Below are positions 1 through 10,911 of a DNA stretch of 64,000 bases, in pieces. This DNA comes from Diphasiastrum complanatum. Its lineage: Eukaryota > Streptophyta > Lycopodiopsida > Lycopodiales > Lycopodiaceae. Below the pieces are notes generated by a model. The model worked only from the letters and a program-made list of their open reading frames with translations. It had not been told where the DNA came from and searched no databases. Positions within the stretch are counted from its first letter, which is position 1; each line of letters begins with the position of its first letter. The stretch is from the NCBI GenBank assembly GCA_029204225.1, contig CM055104.1:27147253-27211252 (forward strand). Direction: 5' to 3'. Made by a program: the position numbers and the translations under genes.

Positions 1-92
1 GAAATAGTTGACTTTCGCATCATTCAATTGTCAAATGGAAAATCTAGCAGAAGAATTCTTCTTATATTCACTTGGTTGGATCAGTGCATCTC

Positions 93-482
93 CTATAACA
101 TACTTTGATCCATTTTTAGTGGCACATAAAATTTAAATATCCAATTTGTTGATCGTAAGATGGGTTTTGAAATCAGTGCATCCTTCAGCTTTTGGGAGGC
201 TTCCAAAGCTTTTTCTATCCGAAGTGAAATGATTGTAAGTTTATATATAAGACATGCCAATTCCACAAAGAACAAAGGAATGTCCTATAATAGTTGGCAT
301 GTCCCATAAAGATGTATAACCTCTCGGACCATCCTTGGTGGTGGAAGATCCATGATTATCTGCACTTTTGATAAATCGTTTGCTATACCATATCGAGGTT
401 TAATATGGCCCGAAATTAGACCATGTGCAATCCAAATTCGACACTTTTCAGGGTTCCAGAGGGTATTTAAAATTTGTGACAT
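93..482 (-). pseudogene. pol: GypC-like Ty3/gypsy pol relic (RT-RNase H connection)
   Basis: Two minus-strand pieces, 482-285 and 275-93, read as the end of a gypsy reverse transcriptase and the start of its RNase H. The first carries NPEKCRIW, then GHIKPRYGI and a DLPPPR motif, matching the family pattern NPxKC..GHxVSxxGI..xxMPPPR. The second carries an EALEASQKLKDAL stretch like the usual AFDKIKEYL helix. A stop and a gap separate them, and nothing further of the element is readable. The motif set fits non-chromovirus gypsy elements of Tat/Athila type, which would make it kin to the fragment at 9061-10675. That link is inference. Confidence 0.65.
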
Positions 483-539
483 TGAGAAAATACTATGTTT
501 GCATAACTCTCTAAACAGTGTTTAGTGCATATATCAATT

Positions 540-593
<54 letters not shown>

Positions 594-802
594 TTGACCT
601 ATTGTTGATGCACGAAAGCCACACAAATTGTTGGTATGATACTTCACTTAGCAATAGGAGTTTTTGTCCACTTTTTTCTACTATATTTTAGTGATATTTG
701 ATAACTATGGATGGGTTTTAAGCTCTGTTACTTTCAAGGAAGTTTACAATCGCTTCTGCCAGTGTCACACTATTGAGTTCAATGATAAGTTTACATTTCT
801 AT
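483..802. other. non-coding stretch with an AC microsatellite
   Basis: No gene or element boundary recognised. The only structure is the (AC)n tract at 543-590. Confidence 0.5.
543..590. repeat. (AC)24 microsatellite
   Basis: Uninterrupted AC dinucleotides for about 48 bases, followed by AAATTG. Confidence 0.95.
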
Positions 803-1463
803 AGTCACAATCCACGGTTGTATTGCACTTCCATCTGTTTTTAGCTGATTTTTAGAAATGAACCTTTACTGGTCATTTTATGTTACTGAAACTAATCAGT
901 ATTTTTTATGAGAAATGTTGCCTCTGTTGAATGCAATCGCTCTTTTGGATTACAAAGTCAATCAATCATGACCTAGGCTTGTTGATCTTCATCACTAGAT
1001 GCCACATGGAACTTTTAGTATAACGGTTATATTACCTACAGGCTACCGCACCTAGTAATGGCACTGGCATATTTAAAAGAGTTTTTTTTTTAGTTATTAA
1101 AAATCAAAAATTTAGATTTGAAAGAAATTTTTTTGTAAGATTTGTTATGAAACCAACAAACGGTTGTGGATCCAGAAATGCAAAAGGGGAGAGGTCCTCA
1201 TCTATGCTTTGCATGTGTGAATGAATGAATGATGTGATGTTATTACATAAGTTGTATTTTTTGTGTATGATGTTTGTTACAAGCACTTGTGCACTTTGAT
1301 AAGTGTTTCCATGTGAGCTCTTTATGCATCTAAAATTCACATCCTTACACTTTGAGAGTCAGACTTCACACCAAAGCTCCTTTCATTGAAAAAAAACATG
1401 AGCTGAGCTCAATTTCCGAAAATTGCCACCTATGATGACGGTGGTAAGGTACTACATTGCCTT
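803..1463 (-). other. 3' flank/UTR of the block A host gene
   Basis: Non-coding sequence downstream of the stop of the host gene at 1464. It is conserved in block B (44776-45399), and its part nearest the gene recurs inverted at the window end (63660-63936), so it travelled with the gene. No retroelement motif is visible in it. Confidence 0.5.
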
Positions 1464-2524
1464 TCACCCTGAGAGCCACCCTCCATAACAATGCTCATAT
1501 GGTGTGTTTGCAGCTCCTGCTGCTGCTGCTGCTGCAGAACAACAGGGAGAACCAGTGAAGCTATCATTCTTCTTATACAGATTGCTGCCGACGCCATCCG
1601 GAAGCGAATTCAATATTGGCAGCTGCATGATACTGTTCAACGCATGATGATGACCATGCCCCAAGATTTTTGTAGATTCTGAAGAACAAGTGCCAACAGA
1701 AGTTTGAAGGCGCTGTTTTGCTTTAGCGAAGTTTGATACTGTGGTTGCCTCAGCATCCCTTATTTCATCACAAGCTCCAGTGATGAGATTAATGATATAT
1801 GTCTTACCAACAGTATGCTTACATCTTTGCTCTCTGCGTCGCTGCTGCTCCAGCTGCCACTCTTACTGCGTTTCAAGTTCTTGCAGTTTTTTAAGTTGGA
1901 TGTAACTGCTTGCAGGTTAAATAAATTAGAAGAATCCCCTTTCGGGATTTTGGCGGAGAGTAATTCTGATCTCAAGGAAGCGTGTCCCTTTTTGCCACCA
2001 ATATCCACATTGCAGCTGCATTCTGTGCTAGACTTCTTATCATCTTTCTGCCCTGATGTAGCCGTACCGCGGAAAGCCAATTCGTCCAAGAAATTCGTCT
2101 TCTCTGCATTGCACCTTGATATTTTGGATGCGGGATCTAAAACCAGGTGATGTGGAACCCTTTTCTTTTCCGGACCGAGAAGACTATCAGGTTTATGGAC
2201 AGGCCGGCCTCTGAGGCTACCATCCATATTGCAGCTACATTCATCAGGAGGATTTGTGTCATTTTTGCCATTGAAAATCAGTTGTGTATAAGAAAAACTG
2301 CTATTGCCTCTTGGTGACAATCCAGATGAGCTTTAATTTGCATGCAATCGAGCTTGAAGATTGAAGTCCATCAGCTCTGCATGCGAACCTCTAGGGTTTT
2401 CCTGTTTTCCTGTTGCATGCTTTTGCTTCACATACACCTCCTGATCGCAGTCAGGACAAGGGGCTTTGCCAGACATATTCTCAATCATGCTAAACTCTTG
2501 CTCTTTAACCTGTCCGACAATCAT
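1464..2524 (-). pseudogene. unrecognised host gene, copy A (Ser/Cys/His/Ala-rich protein), disabled
   Basis: I do not recognise the family. The open frame from Met at 2524 shows a CPDC motif, then a Ser/Asn-rich middle with two matching CSCN motifs (DECSCNMDG and TECSCNVD), a basic SKRCK-like patch, a GHGHHHALN histidine stretch, and an end with a CCS-polyalanine tract and YEHCYGGWLSG. Two lesions disable copy A: a CAA-to-TAA stop at 2333-2335 and a one-base deletion near 1831 that shifts the frame after DAESK. Block B is intact at both sites. Upstream frame remains open to about 2650 without a clear ATG, so Met 2524 may not be the true start. A nuclear regulator is possible but only a guess. 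Confidence 0.6.
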
Positions 2525-2856
2525 AGGTGGTGAGGGATGGTATGCTCTCCTCTTTGTCCTTGGCTTGATCCAAACGATATTCAGCTCCGCTCCGATTACC
2601 GAGGATGATGATGCGAGGCGAGAGGAGAGCAGAGGAGTGAGGCAACGCGAAGCAAAGCAGAGCAGATGTGAGAAATAAAATGAGCAGGAGTATTTTATTT
2701 CAGTTACATTACATAATATTAAATCACGTGCGAATTGAAAAGCGCGACCATGTGACCTAATAAAATAGCTTCCAACATCTATTTCCCCAACTAATATTTG
2801 GCCTCAAACTAAAATTCAACTCATTATCAAATGGTGATGACAATTTCCTTTCCCTT

Positions 2857-3449
2857 TGTGAAAGTACTTTACTTTTGAACCATAAATGGATCTACACAAG
2901 ATCCACAAGAGTGATTGGATGCTTTCTTAACAATCTATTGCAAAAGCTAGACACAAAAAAATTGATCTAGAATGGCAATTTTACATTCAACATGTAAGAA
3001 CAATAAAACAACATTGCTCATTGATAAAATCCCAATCCACACGTGTGAACCACAGCCTGACGTACGACCTGAAGACAGAGAATGAGGGCAATATCACTTT
3101 GGTAGCATTTAGAACATAAACACTCAATACAAACGTGTAGTAGCTCGGGATTTGCCAATGAGCTCCAGAAGTTTTCTAAGGCATCACTATGGGAGGATGG
3201 AATACGTACCAAAAGCCTCCTCCTCTGTAAAGTTAGGCCTTGAATTTCCAGCACGTAATAAGGAATTTAACTTGGATTTCTTGCTCTAATTTGCCACTCT
3301 AGCCTCATTCCTAGGGTCATGCCAAGTAGGTGACTAGTAAGGTAGGTTTCCCACGTGGCTCCATGGCCTCACATGTGTGGGACCCACTTATGTACATAAT
3401 TTACATTATTCTACATGGCTAGATTTGCCAACATTATCAATTTTTCACG
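2857..3449 (-). mobile_element. CopL 3' LTR (block A)
   Basis: The plus strand begins TGTGAAAGTACT and ends TTTTTCAC next to a purine tract on the element strand, so the element runs leftward. It matches the LTRs at 11962-12649 (plus), 26138-26839 (minus) and 46869-47538 (minus). It is about 77 bp shorter than the block B copy owing to one internal deletion near 3335. The terminal base of the LTR start is mutated in both blocks (CG instead of TG). Confidence 0.85.
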
Positions 3450-3459
3450 CTCCTCCTCA
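3450..3459 (-). promoter_or_regulatory. CopL polypurine tract
   Basis: On the minus strand the bases just before the LTR read GAGGAGGAGC. A purine run at this place primes plus-strand synthesis in LTR elements. Confidence 0.7.
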
Positions 3460-3957
3460 AATCTATCCTTGGAAATTATGATACTTTTATCAATTACTCC
3501 AATTGAAGATTTTAGCTTAACAAATGAATGCTTAGGCAAGGATTTAGTGAATAGATCAGCTAAGCAATTCGATGAAGACACCTGTTGGAGCTTGATCTCT
3601 TTGGCTTGCACTTTCTCCCTCACAAAATGATGAGCAATCTTGATGTGCTTGCTCCTTGCATGGAATGTAGGATTAGTAGCAAGTGATTGGGCTAATTGGT
3701 TGTCACAATAGATGATAGGCATCTCCTCAATGACATGAAGCTCCACCAATAGCCTCTTGAGCTATACGACCTCCTTGCATGTTGATGTCAAGGCCTTATA
3801 CTCGGATTCTGTGGAAGATAAGGAAATTGTATCTTGCTTTTTGGAACGCCATGATACTCTTCCATCACATAAGGTGGAAAATGCACTTATTGACTTTCGA
3901 TCCACTTTGTCACCTGCCAAATTGAGTCACTATAGGCTCTTAAGCCAAGATTAGTCC
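3460..3957 (-). pseudogene. pol: CopL RNase H, 3' end of pol
   Basis: The minus-strand frame ends in the copia RNase H signature: IIYCDNQ, then ARSKHIKIAHHFVREKV and CLADLFTKSLP, and runs up to the LTR, the normal position for the copia pol C-terminus. Upstream, at 3950-3900, LRAYSDSIWQVTKWIESQ is a damaged copy of the first RNase H Asp motif (YSDxDWxGD). Stops break the section between. The unfilled CopS target TTATT lies at 3887-3891. Homologous to 47539-47983. Confidence 0.8.
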
Positions 3958-4880
3958 CTCTATACAATATGCCAAAATTCTTAGTTCGAAGAACTCTTTT
4001 GGTGATTTTTCCAAGTAATACCAAAGGACTTTGGAGGAATTGGCTTAATTTTTGAAGACTATAACTAAGATCAGGTCTAGTTATAGTCAAATATATCAAG
4101 GAGCCCCTATAAGCCTTCTATATATAGTGATGTCCTTAAAGGATGCTTCATCGCCATCAATAGATGCTTTTACATGTTGCTCCATTGGAGTCTCAATGCC
4201 TTTACAATTCTTCATTCCAAATCTATCTAGGATGGATATAGCATACTTAGATTGACAAATGAAGCTAAAATCCAATCCTCTTATGACTTCTATTCCTAGA
4301 ATGAAGTTCAATAGATCGAGATCTACCATTTTGATCTCTCTTATTTCATCTAGATGATTCCCACTCAAAATAATGTCATCAACATACAATACAAGGATAA
4401 TGATCTTTGCATCATGAAATATTATATACAATGATGGATTATAAGAACTTAAAACAAAGTTGATGGATATAAAAAAAGAGTTTAGCCTAGAGTATCATGC
4501 TCTAGGTGCTTGCTTGCGTCCATAGAGACTCTTCTTCAAAAAACACACTTTTTCTTCATGCTCCTCCTTGATGAAGCCCTCAGGTTGCCTCATGTAGATC
4601 TCTTCCTCCAAGTGGCCATTGAGGAAGGCATTTGTAACATCACGTTGAAATATCTTCCAAATGAAAGTAGTAGCAAGACTAATGATCAATTTTATTGTAA
4701 CTAGATTAGCCACAGGAGCAAAAATTTCATCATAATCGATACCTTGGCCTGCAAGAAACCTTTTGCTACAGGCCTAGCTTTATACTTATTTAGTGATCCA
4801 TCTTTATTATACTCCGATCTATACACCCACTGGCAATCAAGTGGTTTTTTCCCTTGAGGACAATCAGCAAGATCCCAAGT
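3958..4880 (-). pseudogene. pol: Copia reverse transcriptase, CopL type
   Basis: In minus-strand order: a WDLADCPQGKKPLDCQWVY start near 4880-4800, KYKARPVAKG, then DVTNAFLNGHLEEEIYMRQP, SLYGRKQAP, and the catalytic LVLYVDDIILSG around 4390-4360, followed by ILGIEV and NCKGIETPMEQ. These are the ordered blocks of a Ty1/copia RT (RVT_2). The catalytic YVDD is intact, but the reading changes frame near 4714 and again around 4490-4431, so no full protein can be made. Homology to the segmental copy fades after about 3957. Confidence 0.85.
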
Positions 4881-5022
4881 ATCTATCTATTGTATTTATG
4901 TTCACGTGTTATATTACTTAATAAATGCACTCCCTTTATACGTACAATTTTATTATTAATTGTAATGATATAACTAGAGAACAAATCAAATGTACACGCC
5001 ACAAGTATGAAAGTACATTGTG

Positions 5023-6285
5023 CTAAAAAAACATGTTTTTTTTTAAGTTCCACTTGTATGATGAATGCACCATAAATAGAGAAATCCAAGGCTTCCAAGC
5101 CTCATAAGGATCATGGAGATCAAGATCATAAGATGTGAAACAATGATGATTACCAAGATTATGCTTTCTAGCTTGACTAGTCCACATACAATGAACTATA
5201 TCCATGTTGGATCTAATCTCGATATCAAAGACTATCTTGATCTTTTTTAGGCTAGTTACTCTCTCAAGGATGTAAGTGTCCACTTTGATTGCTTCACTTA
5301 ATCTCAAGAGGAGTTTACAATTTGCCTCAAAACATTTGAAAACATGATTTTCAAAAAGTTGAATAACAAGCTCAATCTTGTTCTTACTAGAACCAAGAGC
5401 ATACTTTTGACAATACAATATCTTGCTTTCAAAAAGTATTGGAAACATATCTAAGTCAATAATGACAAGAAACATGTCCATACCAAAAGCATCATACAAG
5501 ACTAGTATAGCTTTTCTTGAACTTTGAGATCCAAAAAATTCAATGAAGCAAGATAGCATATTAAGCAAAGGAAGAGAAGCATATATGAATGTGTTGTAGT
5601 AGACACAACATGAAAGATGCCCCTCTTTGCCATGTAAGGTAAGCCATAAAGACTCGGCCATGCATCTTGAAGACCTTCTTGAAATCATATGAAGAAGAGA
5701 CTCCTCCTCGCACCTCGGCCCCATTATAACTTGAATACCTTCAAAAGAGATAACTTGTGATGTTTCTTGAGAAGCCTTGATCTCGGCCACTTCCAAGATT
5801 GAATCTTCATGCAATATTACATCTCCATTCACAATCACTTTTGAAATAGAGAGTGTAAAGACACTAAAGGCCTCCTTGATGGATGAGTATCCAATCATGA
5901 TCCATGAGCTTGGATCATCCTTCCTCCTTGTTTCCAAGGGAATATGTGCAAAGCAAGCACTACCAAGTTCACTAAGGTGATCAACCTTAGGCTTCATCTT
6001 GAATAAAACTTCATATGGTGCTATTCCTTCAAGAGCTCCAATACTCCTCAAAGCTTTGATCTTCAATGAGAATTGCTTCTCAACATATGCTTTGAATAAT
6101 AAGGAATAATCATACACCATAATACTAGAAGAGAGAAGATATGTGCATCTTGTGTGATCATCCTCCTTTGAAATATTGGACATATAAGAAACATCAAGAG
6201 AGTTTGCACTCTCACTTGGATCCAATTTGTAGATGCCTTCAAACCTTGATCCATATGCAAGGATCTCACCATCCTTCTTGATCAC
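5023..6285 (-). CDS. chimeric 420-aa ORF: copia integrase remnant plus about 185 unexplained residues
   Basis: Residues 1 to about 230 are a collapsed copia integrase region: a GEILAYGSRFEGIYKLD segment from the end of protease, KAYVEKQFSLKIKALRS from the core, then MKPKVDHL and HIPLETRRKDDPSS. Several core pieces are missing, including the GGEYTS and PQQNGVAER blocks, so it cannot be an active integrase. From about residue 235 (near 5580) to the end at 5023 I recognise nothing. That part is Leu/Ile/Phe/Lys-rich, has no stops, and ends where the RT N-terminus should begin. It may be captured sequence or chance open frame; long open frame in AT-rich decayed DNA is unusual. Confidence 0.45.
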   Translation of the reverse strand: MIKKDGEILAYGSRFEGIYKLDPSESANSLDVSYMSNISKEDDHTRCTYLLSSSIMVYDYSLLFKAYVEKQFSLKIKALRSIGALEGIAPYEVLFKMKPKVDHLSELGSACFAHIPLETRRKDDPSSWIMIGYSSIKEAFSVFTLSISKVIVNGDVILHEDSILEVAEIKASQETSQVISFEGIQVIMGPRCEEESLLHMISRRSSRCMAESLWLTLHGKEGHLSCCVYYNTFIYASLPLLNMLSCFIEFFGSQSSRKAILVLYDAFGMDMFLVIIDLDMFPILFESKILYCQKYALGSSKNKIELVIQLFENHVFKCFEANCKLLLRLSEAIKVDTYILERVTSLKKIKIVFDIEIRSNMDIVHCMWTSQARKHNLGNHHCFTSYDLDLHDPYEAWKPWISLFMVHSSYKWNLKKNMFF

Positions 6286-6342
6286 ACAATTGTCAATATT
6301 GAAATTGACATCAAAGCCACTATCAAGAAGTTGGCCAACACT

Positions 6343-7468
6343 TCAGATGTTCTTTGTAAGCTTTGGGACAAAAAGAACATTGTTGAGAAAGATATCTTTG
6401 GAAGATGCAAGCTTCAAGGGAATAATCCCTACTCCTTCAATATTGCACTCATGCTTACTTGCAATGTATATGGTCTTCTTGACTCCATCATAAGGCATAA
6501 TAGATGAAAAAAAGTGCTTGGAGCCACACATATGTGAAGATGCTATCATCCTTGTTGAAGGTGGAAGAGGAGAAGCTTGATGCCATAAGAGAGCCTTCTC
6601 CATCACTTGCAATATAGTCTTCTTTCTCATTGGTGATGTTGGCTTGATTGAATTGATTCTTCTTCTTGAAGCAATTGGTGGCATAATGGCCTTTCTTGCC
6701 ACAATAAAAGCACTTGATCTTCTTCTTCTTGAGATTTGAAGTAGAAGCATGAGAGATATCCTCCTCCTCTTCTCCAACTTGGTCTTTAGATTTGTCATTA
6801 GAGAAGTGATGGTGTTGCTTCTTACTCCTCTCTTTGTGCTTGGCAAATAGAACTTTGCCATCATCATGATTGAGTGATAGCTTGTCCATCCTCAAGAGTT
6901 TGTACTCTTGTCTTGATTCTTTAGAAATAAGCACACTTTGAAGGGCCTCCAGACTTGGTAGCTCCTCCTTAATGGCATAGGATTGGACAAGGTTGTCGTA
7001 TTCATCTCTCAAGCCATTGAGAATGACTTGAACTAGCTCACTTTGATTGATTGAGTCACCAATACATGCAAGCTCCCTGTGAATATCCTTGAATCTCAAA
7101 ACATAATTAGATGCACTCTCATCACTCTTTTGACTACTTTGGAAGATTTTGTTTCTAAGAGTGAGGAGCCTAGAGGTGTTCTTAGCCTCATAGATGGACT
7201 TGAGACAATCCCAAGCTTCCTTGGATGTAGAACAATCACCAATCTCCCTCAATATCTCATTAGATACATTCATCTTAATGTAGTGGAGAGCCATCCTAGC
7301 TCTCTTCTTGTATTTTTGTACTTCTTGAAGGACTTGAGGCTCCTCCTGAATCCCAAGTACAATGTCCATCACATCTTGGAGTATCAAGATGGACTCCATC
7401 CTCAACTTCCATATTGAATAATTGGAAGTAGACAATCTCTCACTTGGTTGCAACAAGTATGAACTCAT
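6343..7468 (-). pseudogene. gag: CopM gag and protease (copy 1)
   Basis: Copia capsid polyprotein. I take Met 7468 (MSSYLLQPSERL) as start, because the related gag at 43322-44116 starts in the same way; the open frame itself runs on to 7588. Family landmarks in order: SNYSIWKLRMESIL, KEAWDCLKSIYE, a LVQVILNGLRDEYDNLV block, a Lys-rich linker and a zinc knuckle, CFYCGKKGHYATNC. After a one-base shift near 6540 the protease-like frame continues (ASSHMCG to LFVPKLTKNI at 6343), but the catalytic D-S-G triplet before ASSHM is lost. Not functional as it stands. Confidence 0.85.
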
Positions 7469-7588
7469 TGAGAGATAAATAAAAGTGATGAACAAAAGAT
7501 GTTGCTTCTCTCTCACTATAGGATCCAATAATGGTGTGCTACCATCTCCTATGCCAGATCTTGCAACAAACTGTGAGATGATTCTCAC

Positions 7589-8208
7589 CAGCTATCTCAA
7601 TCTCTCCAAAACTAGATCTACTTCACATCAAATGATGGAGTATGGGAAACGTTAGGATCAAACACTCTTAGCACGTGTGAAATACAGTAAGAAACCAAAT
7701 TTGACTCAAATAAAATGATATTGCATGAAACAAAATGGCTAAGATCTCAAAACAATGCCTAGATCACATACAAATGAGATTGCTAAGCATTCCACTGTGA
7801 TTTTGGATCAAACAAGCAATCTCTTGAACAAACCAAATGTGTCCACCCAGGTCTAGGTGCCCTACCTAACCCTCTTCAAAAGCTTATAACTTTTGATTGG
7901 CTCAACGAAATGGAATGAAATTGATTGTGTCAAAAACTAGACAAAAATAGCTTCAAAACAAGTTATCTAGCAAGATTTTTGGATCAAACATGAAAGAGAA
8001 CTCCCAAACTGAAATTGGATGTTCCTCACACGTGTCTGAGCACCTGATTTTGTACAATACCAGGTCAGACCCAATCAATGCCCTATTGATCTCTTTTGAT
8101 CCAAAATTGGACAAGATAGCTAGGAAAATGGATCTTGACAATTTCTAGCTCAAGATTGATGAATAGTTTTCACTCAAATGGATCAAAATGCATGGTAACC
8201 TTAGGTAG
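7589..8208 (-). other. CopM untranslated leader
   Basis: Non-coding sequence between the gag frame and the primer binding site. It contains a G-box-like CACACGTGT at 8029-8037. Similar leaders lie at 35838-36412 and 42261-43000. Confidence 0.6.
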
Positions 8209-8220
8209 GCTCTGATACCA
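8209..8220 (-). promoter_or_regulatory. CopM primer binding site
   Basis: On the minus strand the sequence reads TGGTATCAGAGC, directly after the LTR. It is complementary to the 3' end of plant initiator Met-tRNA, the usual copia primer. Confidence 0.9.
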
Positions 8221-8395
8221 TGTTGATTTCACATGTGTGGATTATCCACAACATGTACTTGTGATTTCCTAAGGTGTGTAGATGCACCAAGATTAAGACT
8301 AGATTGAGATTCAAGATCTATCTTTGATTCTATGGCAAAAACACACTACTACATGCATTCAATCACTTCCAACTCTCACTCACACGTGTGGGAAG
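8221..8395 (-). mobile_element. CopM 5' LTR fragment
   Basis: Begins TGTTGATTTCACATG directly after the primer binding site and runs until a CopL LTR in the opposite orientation begins. It resembles 43013-43320 and not the CopL LTR at 2857, so the two LTRs that flank 3450-8208 are unrelated and that stretch is a fusion of two elements. Confidence 0.7.
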
Positions 8396-9062
8396 TGTGA
8401 AGAATTGCCAAAAATTGGCAAATCTAGCTTGATCAAAAACCATGTAGAATAGTGTAAATTGTGTACACAAGTGGTCCCACACATGTGAGGCCATGATGCC
8501 ACATGGGAAACCCATCCTAATGTAGGTTAGGTCAAGTCAAGAGAGTTGGTCATGTCTATTTGGTGGTCATCCCTACTTTATAGGACCTACACCTAAGTTT
8601 AAGGTGAAAATTTGACCAACTAGCTACCTACCAAGCATAACTCTAGGAAATAGACTAGGGTTTCATTTTAGGTCAAGGAGAGTGAGTTAACTTCCTTATT
8701 ACATGCTGGAAATCCACCTAACTTCAAGAAGGAAGTCGAATTTGCTATGTATTCCCTCTCTCCATAGTGAGAAGATAGAAAATTTTTGGAGCTCATTGGC
8801 AATCTCAAGCTAGTTCACTATGTACATTGAGTTTTTGTGATCCAAATGAAACCAAATCAATTTCTAGTTGTTTCCCAGGTTGAACGCCGTACTACAGCCT
8901 GTAGTACACACGTGTGGGCTCAGATTTCAATGTTGATCAATGCTTTTGATTGTTAATGCTTGTTGTTTGTCAAACTGCCAATCTAGATCAGCTTTTTTGT
9001 GTCTAGTTTTTTGATAGATTGTTAAGCAAGCATCCAATCACTCTTGTGGATCTTTTGTAGAT
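8396..9062 (+). mobile_element. CopL LTR, lacking about 35 bp of its 3' end
   Basis: Starts TGTGAAGAATTGCC and follows the LTR at 26138-26839 (inverted there) almost exactly until GTAGAT at 9062, where GypC coding sequence takes over at an ATG (9061). No primer binding site follows, so it is a truncated LTR. Confidence 0.8.
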
Positions 9063-10012
9063 GACCCGTAGCAAGCAAGGAAAGGAAATATTAGACAAAC
9101 TGGAAAAACACAAAAATAGTTGCAAGAAATTTCTTTCAAGGAACCTCAAAAGAGTTAGAAACATCACCATCTAAAGCACCTGAGAAAATTCCCTTGGAGA
9201 AAATACAATCTGAACAACAAGAAGAGTATGCGGATCATAAACTCATAGATGAAGAATAGGTACACGAACTGATAGGGAGAAGAATTTCAAGAATTCCACT
9301 CTTTAAAAAAATTGCCAAAACCAGATCATTACCTAGATCCATGAAGAACAGAACTAGAATGCACCGTATCAAGAAGGAAATAGATCTAGGGAAGAGTATG
9401 GGAAACCAAGACTTGCAAGAAGCGTTAAATAACCTAAGTGTGGAAGTCAACTTATGGCAACTCCTTAGGTTATCGCCATTAGTAAGAAGAAAAACGAAGA
9501 ACATGATGAAACCATCTGCACTACGGACATTAGAACCGCCTATTATTGGACATATAAGTGCAGGTACCTTAGATCAAGCCTATCCGAAAGTGGATGTGAC
9601 CATTCATGGATTAGTCATTGCAGGAGCAATAGTAGATGTAGGATCTGCAGTCAACATCCTTAGTTCAAAATTGGCCGATCACTTAGGGTTTGAACTTGAA
9701 CCTGTCACGTTAACAGCATTGAAGTTGGCCAACAACTCGGTTATAAGACTTGATGGAGAATTGAAACATACTCCAATTATCGTAGCTGGAAAGACTACCT
9801 ACATCGATTTCTTTGTTATGAAAATGCATCCCGGTAGTAGGGGATATTCTATCCTACTAGAACATCCCTGGCTTCGGCTAAGTAACTGCATAGTTGATAT
9901 TCCAGCTGAAGTATTAGTTTTCGGAAGGGGGAAAGAAAGTGTAGTGGTTGATGGATACCCAAAAGTACCTCAATCTGAGAGAGCGCCAATTGCATCAACT
10001 GAATGGGAATAA
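9061..10012 (+). pseudogene. pol: GypC gag end and aspartic protease
   Basis: A frame starts at ATG 9061, right at the CopL LTR break. It passes a stop at about 9257 and an open section from 9258 to 10012. The retropepsin core is visible: IVDVGSAVNILSSKLADHLG, then VTLTALKLANNS and the C-terminal ILLEHPWL. The active triplet is D-V-G rather than D-S/T-G, which would probably abolish activity. The layout (VNILSS, HPWL) is that of Ty3/gypsy elements of Tat/Athila type. GypC reverse transcriptase follows. Confidence 0.75.
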
Positions 10013-10675
10013 CTCGCTCGTAGTGATACCAGTTCTGAAACATCAACAGATGAAGATGTAAAATTGAGAGATTACTAGGCTTAGAGTGGAATACACCAGA
10101 TGAATTGCCTCCTAAGGCTAGAGACCTAATATCTGTCTTATAAACCTTGGAACAGAGGATGAACCTAAGAAGATCAAAGTAGGTGCCCACCTAAGCCCAA
10201 AAGACAAAAAAACCTATGAGGACTTGTGCAAGAAATATCAGCACATATTTGCTTGGAATTATTCAGATATGAAAGGAATACCTCCAGATTTAGTGAAGCA
10301 TACTATACCCTTGAAACCTGATGCTACACCCATTAGGTAGAAACAATGAAGGTTATCATTTCACATGAAAGAAGGAGTATTGAAGGAATTAGAATGATTG
10401 AAAGGAACTGGATTGATCTTTCCTGTGGACAATACTAAATGGTATTCATCGATAGTCCCATGACCAAAAATGTATTCTACTCAAATTCGAGTCTGTGTCG
10501 ACTACAAGCAACTAAATAAACATACGAGAAAAGATTACTACCTGTTGCCTTTCATAGACCAAGTGCTAGAAGAATTGGCAGGAAGAGAGATCTATTCTTT
10601 CATGGACTATTTTGTTGGCTATAACCAAATAGCCATTGTCGAAGAAGATAAGCTTAAAAGTGAGTTGTGAGATAA
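10013..10675 (+). pseudogene. pol: GypC reverse transcriptase, N-terminal half
   Basis: Readable blocks: WNYSDMKGIPPDLVKHTIPL at the pol linker, then RVCVDYKQLNKHTRKDYY, LPFIDQVLEELAG and FMDYFVGYNQIAIVEEDK. LPFIDQxLExLAG is typical of Tat/Athila-type elements. Stops interrupt it at about 10338, 10395 and 10460. The sequence ends before the catalytic xxDD block, so the element is truncated at about 10675. A further 236 bp before CopX hold nothing recognisable. Confidence 0.8.
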
Positions 10676-10911
10676 AGTTTATAGTTGCTTGATATGAAGG
10701 CAAAAATAATCAAATAGGTAAATACTTACTTGTTAACCATGTAACCAGCTTCTCATAAACCAAAGATGACTTCAAGTTGGGATAAATTTGACCTCCCACC
10801 AATCCTGACAGATTCAAATTTTGGTTTTTCTATCAAAAAACAATGTCATGATTTTTTTTTGCACATTTTTAGAACTCTCCTCATCGTCATCAATGGATGT
10901 TGCATGGCCAA

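Larger units (their letters stand above)
803..3957. repeat. segmental duplication, block A
   Basis: The segment matches 44776-47978 plus 60601-60672 nearly base for base. It includes the dead host gene, its 3' flank, the CopL LTR beside it and the first part of CopL pol. Because the same LTR sits at the same flank in both blocks, the CopL insertion came before the duplication. Block A lacks the CopS insertion seen in block B; the unfilled target TTATT is at 3887-3891. Block A also lacks a 303-bp internal tandem duplication present in B, but keeps a 5' gene segment (about 2345-2610) that B has lost. Confidence 0.85.

Noticed and set aside
1815-2150. Plus-strand 111-aa ORF with hydrophobic start, also at 45983-46393
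   Set aside because: Antisense to the conserved host gene; the minus strand has the matching, better preserved frame.
7079-7417. Plus-strand 112-aa ORF
   Set aside because: Antisense to CopM gag, which has family motifs.
8209-8220. tRNA gene fragment
   Set aside because: Only the 12-base complement to the tRNA 3' end; no arms of a tRNA fold.
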